From: an uncultured Roseovarius sp. | Lineage (GTDB): Bacteria; Pseudomonadota; Alphaproteobacteria; Rhodobacterales; Rhodobacteraceae | Reading direction: 5' to 3' | Length of the DNA: 58,095 nt | Assembly: GCF_913057115.1 (NCBI RefSeq) | Contig: NZ_CAJXNN010000025.1 | Coordinates: 1 to 58,095 of the forward strand | In this document: in pieces, positions 51,273 through 58,095 of the stretch | Layout: every line of letters starts with the position of its first letter | Position numbering within the stretch: the stretch's first letter is position 1 | Notes under the pieces: model-generated | Seen by the model: only the letters and a program-made list of their open reading frames with translations | Database searches by the model: none | Told to the model about the DNA's origin: nothing | Position numbers and translations under genes: made by a program

Positions 51273-52843
51273 TGCTGTGCCTCCTCACCTTCGGGCAGGA
51301 CGGCGGAGATATAGCCGCTGCCGTCATAGAGTTGCGCCGAGGCCCCTTCGAGATACTGCATGGCTGGGCCTGCGAAGGCGGCCAAAAGGGCCAGCATTGC
51401 GACCGCGGCCATTGTCGGGGCCAGTTCGAGGGCGGTTGCGGGCTTAGGGGCGTTTTCGGCTTGTCTGTCGCCTTCGGGCTCATCCTTGTCTGTTTCGGGT
51501 TCATCCTCGTGAAGCGCTTGCGCGGTGGATTTCCAGAACAGGATGCTACCCGCTCGGGCAAAGCCGATAATGGTCAGAAGTGACCCAAGCAGGACCGCCA
51601 CCCAGCCCAAGGTCATGAAGCTACTGTCGCGGATCGCATCGAGGATCACCAGTTTGCCCAGAAAACCGCTAAGCGGTGGCATACCGGCCATGCCGATGGC
51701 CCCGGCAAAGAAGAGTGCCGCGAAGAGGCCGTTTTGCACCGTTGGAAATTGCGCGGTTAACCCATCGCCCGCCGCGCGGCGCGTGACCACCAGATCGGCC
51801 AGCAAAAACAAAGCTGCCGCCGAGAAGGTGGAATGCACAAGGTAGTAAAGCGCCGAGCTGGTGGCATAAGGCGTGAAAGCGGCCACGGCCAGCATCATGG
51901 TGCCCATGGAGCCCACGACCGAGAAGGAAAGAAGCGGCATCAGGCGGCGTGCGCCCAAGACCCCGACCGCCCCCACGGCCAGTGTCACCACGGCTGCGGG
52001 CATCAGCCATTGGGCGATCAACCCTTCGGTTGCGGCCACGTCAGGCCCGAAGGAAATGGTATAGATGCGGATGATGGCGTAGGCACCGACTTTCGTCATG
52101 ATCGCGAAAAGTGCCGCCACTGGTGCGGGAGCGTTGGAATAGGTGCCGGGCAGCCAGAAGTGTATCGGGAATAGTGCGGCCTTGATGGCAAACACCACAA
52201 GCAGCAGGATCGCCGCCACCCGAACGAGCGCCGCATCCTCAACCGGGATTTCGCGGAGTTTTACCGCCATATCAGCGATATTGAGCGTGCCGGTCGAGGC
52301 GTAAAGCGTGCCAAGCGCAAAAAGGAAAAGCGTTGAGCCTGCAAGATTCATCACCACGTACTGCAAGCCCGCTTGAAGGCGGACGCGCCCACCGCCATGG
52401 ATCATCAGGCCATAGGAGGCAATGAGCAGCACCTCGAAGAACACGAAGAGGTTGAATGCGTCACCCGTTAGGAAGGCCCCGGTGATGCCCATCAATTGGA
52501 ACTGAAAGAGCGCGTGGAAGTGGCGGCCTTTTTCATCCCATCTGGTCGCAATGGCATGGATCAGCACGATCAGCGCCAGCGCCGAGGTCAACAGCACCAT
52601 GAGCGCCGACAGCCTGTCGAGCACCAAGACAATGCCGAAGGGTGCGGGCCAATCGCCAAGCGTGTAGGCGATGGTATCCCCCTCCATGGCTGTGATTGTA
52701 AGGCCTATGGATATCGCCACGAGAGCGAGCGTACCCGCGACCGACGTAGCGCGCGCCAGTGTGTAATCGTGGCGCATCACGAAAGCGATAATGGGTGCCA
52801 GCAACGCCGGCAGAATGACGGGAGCAATGATCCAATGTGTCAT
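51269..52843 (-). CDS. mrpD: Mrp-type Na+/H+ antiporter subunit D
   Basis: A 524-residue, roughly 14-helix protein homologous to NuoM/N. Landmarks: LMGITGAFLTGDAFNLFVFFEVLLIASY (essential Glu), LFPIHFWLPGTYSNAPAPVAALF with the conserved Lys/His helices, and FSAAALFLLADLV. A hydrophilic Glu/Asp-rich insert (DEPETDKDEPEGD) lies near residue 450. It is a candidate proton path. Overlaps mrpC by four bases. Confidence 0.95.
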   Translation of the reverse strand: MTHWIIAPVILPALLAPIIAFVMRHDYTLARATSVAGTLALVAISIGLTITAMEGDTIAYTLGDWPAPFGIVLVLDRLSALMVLLTSALALIVLIHAIATRWDEKGRHFHALFQFQLMGITGAFLTGDAFNLFVFFEVLLIASYGLMIHGGGRVRLQAGLQYVVMNLAGSTLFLFALGTLYASTGTLNIADMAVKLREIPVEDAALVRVAAILLLVVFAIKAALFPIHFWLPGTYSNAPAPVAALFAIMTKVGAYAIIRIYTISFGPDVAATEGLIAQWLMPAAVVTLAVGAVGVLGARRLMPLLSFSVVGSMGTMMLAVAAFTPYATSSALYYLVHSTFSAAALFLLADLVVTRRAAGDGLTAQFPTVQNGLFAALFFAGAIGMAGMPPLSGFLGKLVILDAIRDSSFMTLGWVAVLLGSLLTIIGFARAGSILFWKSTAQALHEDEPETDKDEPEGDRQAENAPKPATALELAPTMAAVAMLALLAAFAGPAMQYLEGASAQLYDGSGYISAVLPEGEEAQQ

Positions 52844-53205
52844 GCGCCGGTTTCCTTCCGCGCGTCTTTGTCTTCATCTGCGGCCGTCATGTTGATCCGG
52901 TCGTCATCTGCTTCAAGAAAGGCCCCAAGGGCAAACATCACCAAGACCGCCGTCATCCCGAAAGAAATCACGATGGCGGTCAGCACAAGCGCCTGTGGCA
53001 GAGGGTCGGTATAGCTGGCCTCGCCATATTTTTGCAGGACGGGCGGCATGTTGATTGCCAATCGCCCGGTCGAGAACAAGAAGACGTTCACCGCGTAGGA
53101 CAGCAAAGCCAGCCCGAGGATCACCGGGAAGGCCCGCAGGCGCAGGATCAGGTAGACCCCTCCGGCGGTCAGGACGCCGACAGATGTGGCAACGACGATT
53201 TCCAT
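52840..53205 (-). CDS. mrpC: Mrp-type Na+/H+ antiporter subunit C
   Basis: A 121-residue, three-helix NuoK-like protein: VGVLTAGGVYLILRLRAFPVILGLALLSYAVNVFLFSTG, then DPLPQALVLTAIVISFGMTAVLVM. ATG 53205 starts the conserved part; the frame to 53298 overlaps mrpA and is not used. One base separates it from the mrpA stop. Confidence 0.94.
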   Translation of the reverse strand: MEIVVATSVGVLTAGGVYLILRLRAFPVILGLALLSYAVNVFLFSTGRLAINMPPVLQKYGEASYTDPLPQALVLTAIVISFGMTAVLVMFALGAFLEADDDRINMTAADEDKDARKETGA

Positions 53206-53206
53206 G

Positions 53207-56071
53207 TCAGTCGGTCTCCTTCTCGCTGGGTTTGACGTTGAGGGAGGGGTCGTAATCCATCGGCTCCACGTTGACGGTTTCACCGGCATAGCGGGCAATG
53301 CGCGACAGGCTGTAGAGCATCAGCATGACAGCGCCCAGCACGGTCAGGAAGACGCCAAGGTCGAACATGAAGGCCGAGCCGAAGCCAAATTTCTCGATCC
53401 CCGGAAGCTGGATGTACTCATAAAAGCTGGTCAGGAAGGGGCGGTCAAAGAGCAAGGCCCCTACCCCGGTCAGCCCGGCGATCAGCGCGCCCCACCCGAT
53501 GAGCGAATGATATTCGATCCGCTTGCGGTTTTGGGTCCATGCAAAGCCCGAGGCCATGTATTGCATCAAAAGCGCAATCGAGATCACAAGCCCCGCCACG
53601 AAGCCGCCACCGGGTTGGTTGTGACCACGCAAGAAGATGTAAACGCCGACCATGACTGCAATCGGCAGCATAGCACGTGTTCCAACCACCATCATCAGCG
53701 GGTGCCGGTCGCGCGAGCGGTCCGGTGGTATGGGGGCGGCGCGCAGCTTGGCCCCCGCCGGGCCGTTCAAGAGCGACTCCATGAGTGCGTAGATGGTCAG
53801 GCCCGCGATGCCCAGAACGATGATCTCGCCATAGGTATCGTAGCCCCGGAAATCCACGAGGATCACGTTGACCACATTGGTGCCGCCGCCGCCGGTGTAG
53901 GAGTTGGCGAGGTGGTAGTCGGAAATCGTGCTGAAATCGCGCGTGAGGAAGGCATATGCCAGCCCGGCCACGGCACCACCGGCCGCGATGGCAATCGTGC
54001 CGTCGCGCAGTCGCAGGCCAGCGCCGCTTTCACGCGGGGTGCCCTTGGGCATGAAGTAGAGCGCCAGAAGAAGCAGCATGATGGTTACGGTTTCAACCGA
54101 AATCTGCGTCAACGCGAGGTCGGGGGCCGAAAGATAGACAAAGCCCGCCGAGATCATCAGGCCAATCACCCCGATCAAAATCAGCGCGCGGAACCGGTTG
54201 CGATGGTTCAACACCACAAGCGCCGTGGCCCCCATCAAAAGCACCCAGCCTGCCGCGACCACGGCCGGGATGGGCAAAATCTCACGCGTGGGCGGCGAGA
54301 GTGTGCCAGAGCTGAACGCGAGGTAGCCAAGCGCCGTGGTGGCGGCCACGAAGATCGCCAGATAACGGCTGATGGCCCCGTTGTGCAGGGTCTCGGTTGT
54401 CGCGCGGGTCAGGCGGACCATGCTGGCCATGAGCGCGTCGAAAATGTTTTTCGCCTCGGGGCGCGGGATGGCGAGCCATGCACGATCCAGCGGTTTGTGC
54501 AGCAAAAGCAGGACGATCCCTCCCACGACCGCGATGATCGAGAGGTAAAGCGCCGGGGTCAGCCCATGCCAGAGCTTCAGGTGGGCATGGGTTTCGTGGC
54601 CTGTCACAGCACTGGCGGCCATGTTGACCACAGGTTCCGCGAGGAACGGCATGACGCCGATCACAATGACCATGACCGTCAGCAGTGCGGGAGCGGCCCA
54701 CATTCCGAAGGGCGGGTCATGCGGTTTGGCCGGGTAGTCATCGCGCACAGGTCCGCCGAAGACGTGGAAAATGAAGCGCAAGCTATAGGCCACCGAGAAG
54801 ACCGCGCCGAGCGTGGCGAGCGCGGGTACGATCCACGGGTTTTCCCACCAGACGGTGTGCACCGCTTCTTCGAGCATTTTTTCTTTGGAGATAAAGCCGT
54901 TGAAGGGCGCGATCCCGGCCATCGACAGCGCGGTGATGGTGCCGATCACGGCGGTGATGGGCATGAGTTTTGCCAGCCCGCCAAGGCGTTTGATATCGCG
55001 GGTATGCGCCTCGTGATCGACGATCCCGGCGGTCATAAAGAGCGCGGCCTTGAAGGTCAGGTGGTTGATGATGTGGAAGACGGCGGCGATAGCCGCCTTT
55101 TCGGTGCCGAAGCCCAGGAGCATGGTCAGAAGGCCAAGGTGCGAGACCGTCGAGAAGGCCAGCAGTGCCTTCAGGTCATCCTTGAAGAGCGCAATCACCG
55201 CGCCCAGCACCATGGTAATGAGGCCCACCGTGGCGACGATATAGAACCATTCCGGCGTCCCAGCGAGGGCGGGCCACATGCGCGCCATCAGGAACACGCC
55301 CGCCTTCACCATGGTGGCCGAGTGCAGGTAGGCCGAGACCGGCGTCGGCGCGGCCATGGCGTGCGGCAACCAGAAGTGGAAGGGGAACTGCGCGGATTTG
55401 GTGAAGGCCCCCAGCAAGATCAGGATCAGCGCAGGCATGTACCATTCAGAGGCTTTGATTTGATCGCCTGCGGCCAAGATATCGGTGAGGTTATAGCTGC
55501 CCACGATATTGCCCAGGATCAGCATGCCGCCGATCATCGCCAAGCCCCCGGCCCCGGTCACGGCCAGCGCCATACGCGCGCCTTGGCGGCCTTCGGGCAG
55601 GTGCTTCCAATAGCCGATAAGCAGGAAAGACGAGAGCGAGGTCAGCTCCCAAAAGATCAGCAAAAGCAGAATGTTGTCAGAAAGAACGATACCCAGCATC
55701 GCGCCCTGGAAGAGCAACAGGTAGGTATAGAACTGCCCCATCGGATCATCGCCCGAGAGGTAGAACCGCGCGTAAAGCGTGATGAGCAGCCCCACCCCAA
55801 GGATCATGCCCGCGAAAAGCAGGCCCAAACCGTCAAGGAAAAAGCTGGCCGAGAGGCCAAGTTGCGGCAGCCATGCAATCTCGGCGCGGATCACCTCGCC
55901 CTGCATAACAGAGGGCGCAAGGATGCCCAACATGACGATGGCAAGGATCGTTGGCGCGGCGGTGAATGTGGCGCAGGCATTTCGGCCTGCGCGGATCATG
56001 ATGCCGGGGACAAGTGCGCCCAGAAATGGAAGGATCGCGATGATCGGTAATAGACTGCCGCCGTTGCTCAT
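53207..56071 (-). CDS. mrpA: Mrp-type Na+/H+ antiporter subunits A and B fused
   Basis: A 954-residue membrane protein. The N-terminal ~500 residues are NuoL-like ([66 protein letters not shown]). Residues 600-790 are the MrpA C-terminal extension ([41 protein letters not shown]). The last ~150 form a MnhB-type subunit ([28 protein letters not shown]). The A-B fusion is the PhaAB form of alphaproteobacteria. First gene of the operon, with a strong GGGGGG site before the ATG. Confidence 0.96.
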   Translation of the reverse strand: MSNGGSLLPIIAILPFLGALVPGIMIRAGRNACATFTAAPTILAIVMLGILAPSVMQGEVIRAEIAWLPQLGLSASFFLDGLGLLFAGMILGVGLLITLYARFYLSGDDPMGQFYTYLLLFQGAMLGIVLSDNILLLLIFWELTSLSSFLLIGYWKHLPEGRQGARMALAVTGAGGLAMIGGMLILGNIVGSYNLTDILAAGDQIKASEWYMPALILILLGAFTKSAQFPFHFWLPHAMAAPTPVSAYLHSATMVKAGVFLMARMWPALAGTPEWFYIVATVGLITMVLGAVIALFKDDLKALLAFSTVSHLGLLTMLLGFGTEKAAIAAVFHIINHLTFKAALFMTAGIVDHEAHTRDIKRLGGLAKLMPITAVIGTITALSMAGIAPFNGFISKEKMLEEAVHTVWWENPWIVPALATLGAVFSVAYSLRFIFHVFGGPVRDDYPAKPHDPPFGMWAAPALLTVMVIVIGVMPFLAEPVVNMAASAVTGHETHAHLKLWHGLTPALYLSIIAVVGGIVLLLLHKPLDRAWLAIPRPEAKNIFDALMASMVRLTRATTETLHNGAISRYLAIFVAATTALGYLAFSSGTLSPPTREILPIPAVVAAGWVLLMGATALVVLNHRNRFRALILIGVIGLMISAGFVYLSAPDLALTQISVETVTIMLLLLALYFMPKGTPRESGAGLRLRDGTIAIAAGGAVAGLAYAFLTRDFSTISDYHLANSYTGGGGTNVVNVILVDFRGYDTYGEIIVLGIAGLTIYALMESLLNGPAGAKLRAAPIPPDRSRDRHPLMMVVGTRAMLPIAVMVGVYIFLRGHNQPGGGFVAGLVISIALLMQYMASGFAWTQNRKRIEYHSLIGWGALIAGLTGVGALLFDRPFLTSFYEYIQLPGIEKFGFGSAFMFDLGVFLTVLGAVMLMLYSLSRIARYAGETVNVEPMDYDPSLNVKPSEKETD

Positions 56072-56252
56072 GTGCCCCCCGTTTACCTTCCCCGAATTCG
56101 GCTTCTGACTTTTGTAGCCAGTTGTGTGCGCCTGTTAAAGTCGACTCTTTCACTTTGTTACGGGATAATTGGGTAACCCCTTTGTCCCGCGCAAGATTAT
56201 TGACGTTGATTTATGAGGGGTGCGGCATTTTTCACCAGCTGCGTGATAGAAA

Positions 56253-56280
56253 AACGGCGCCCCGGATATGGGGCGCCGTT
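56253..56280 (-). terminator. Strong intrinsic terminator of katG
   Basis: Perfect stem AACGGCGCCCC/GGGGCGCCGTT with a 6-base loop; on the minus strand it is followed by TTTCTATC after the stem's own TT. Sits 46 bases after the katG stop. Confidence 0.9.
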
Positions 56281-56325
56281 GGATTTTGGGGGTGGATGGC
56301 AGGGGGCATGCCCCTGCCCCGCGCC

Positions 56326-58095
<1,770 letters not shown>

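Noticed and set aside
53186..56050. 954-codon open frame antisense to mrpA
   Set aside because: Shadow of a GC-rich membrane-protein gene; His/Arg/Gln/Glu-rich with no domain pattern.

Overview
The window looks like chromosome of a Rhodobacterales (Roseobacter-group) alphaproteobacterium. The main reasons are a circularly permuted two-piece tmRNA whose tag reads ANDNRAPVAVAA, an alpha-type SspB adaptor, a DUF1476 (F1-ATPase zeta inhibitor) gene, purSQ/purC and purNM blocks, a split B12-dependent methionine-synthase-like locus, PhaAB-type fused Mrp antiporter genes, and high GC. All assignments come from reading the sequence; no database search was run.

Left part (1-31.3 kb), mostly housekeeping: ssrA, a chromate-transporter family gene, sspB, then fumC with two small genes (DUF4169 and a ribbon-helix-helix protein). 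A cluster of CGTACGA palindromes separates these from a cytochrome P450/alpha-beta hydrolase pair. Next come ccdA and a tusA-like gene, an MFS carrier, a non-metal creatinase-like M24 protein, RNase E with a long leader, a DctB/DctD-like two-component system whose regulator lacks GAFTGA, purQ-purS-purC, DUF1476, a methyltransferase, the BHMT-like/radical SAM/corrinoid/DUF1638 group, sufE, a lipoprotein, rnd, purN-purM, a tRNA with CAT anticodon (probably Ile2), an SH3 lipoprotein, an EnvZ-like kinase, an MBL-fold hydrolase and tRNA-Asn.

Accessory part (31.3-50 kb), directly after tRNA-Asn: a type I secretion locus. It encodes a 1713-aa RTX/VWD protein, a CAP-domain protein, a 1288-aa Bap-like protein with Ig-like repeats, a SapC-family protein, a TolC-like lipoprotein, an ABC exporter, a membrane fusion protein, and a BspA-type leucine-rich-repeat protein whose 5' end carries an in-frame TAA. 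The RTX/VWD, CAP and BspA proteins all end in the same module: a beta-sandwich-like stretch, a dockerin-like pair of calcium loops, and a short tail. The Bap-like protein carries a cohesin-like domain near its C-terminus. My reading is a cellulosome-like cohesin-dockerin surface complex exported by a dedicated type I system. The domain reading rests on visible motifs; the complex itself is inference.

Right part (50-58 kb): a complete Mrp Na+/H+ antiporter operon (fused AB, then C, D, E, F, G) on the minus strand, a strong terminator, and a catalase-peroxidase gene cut by the window end.
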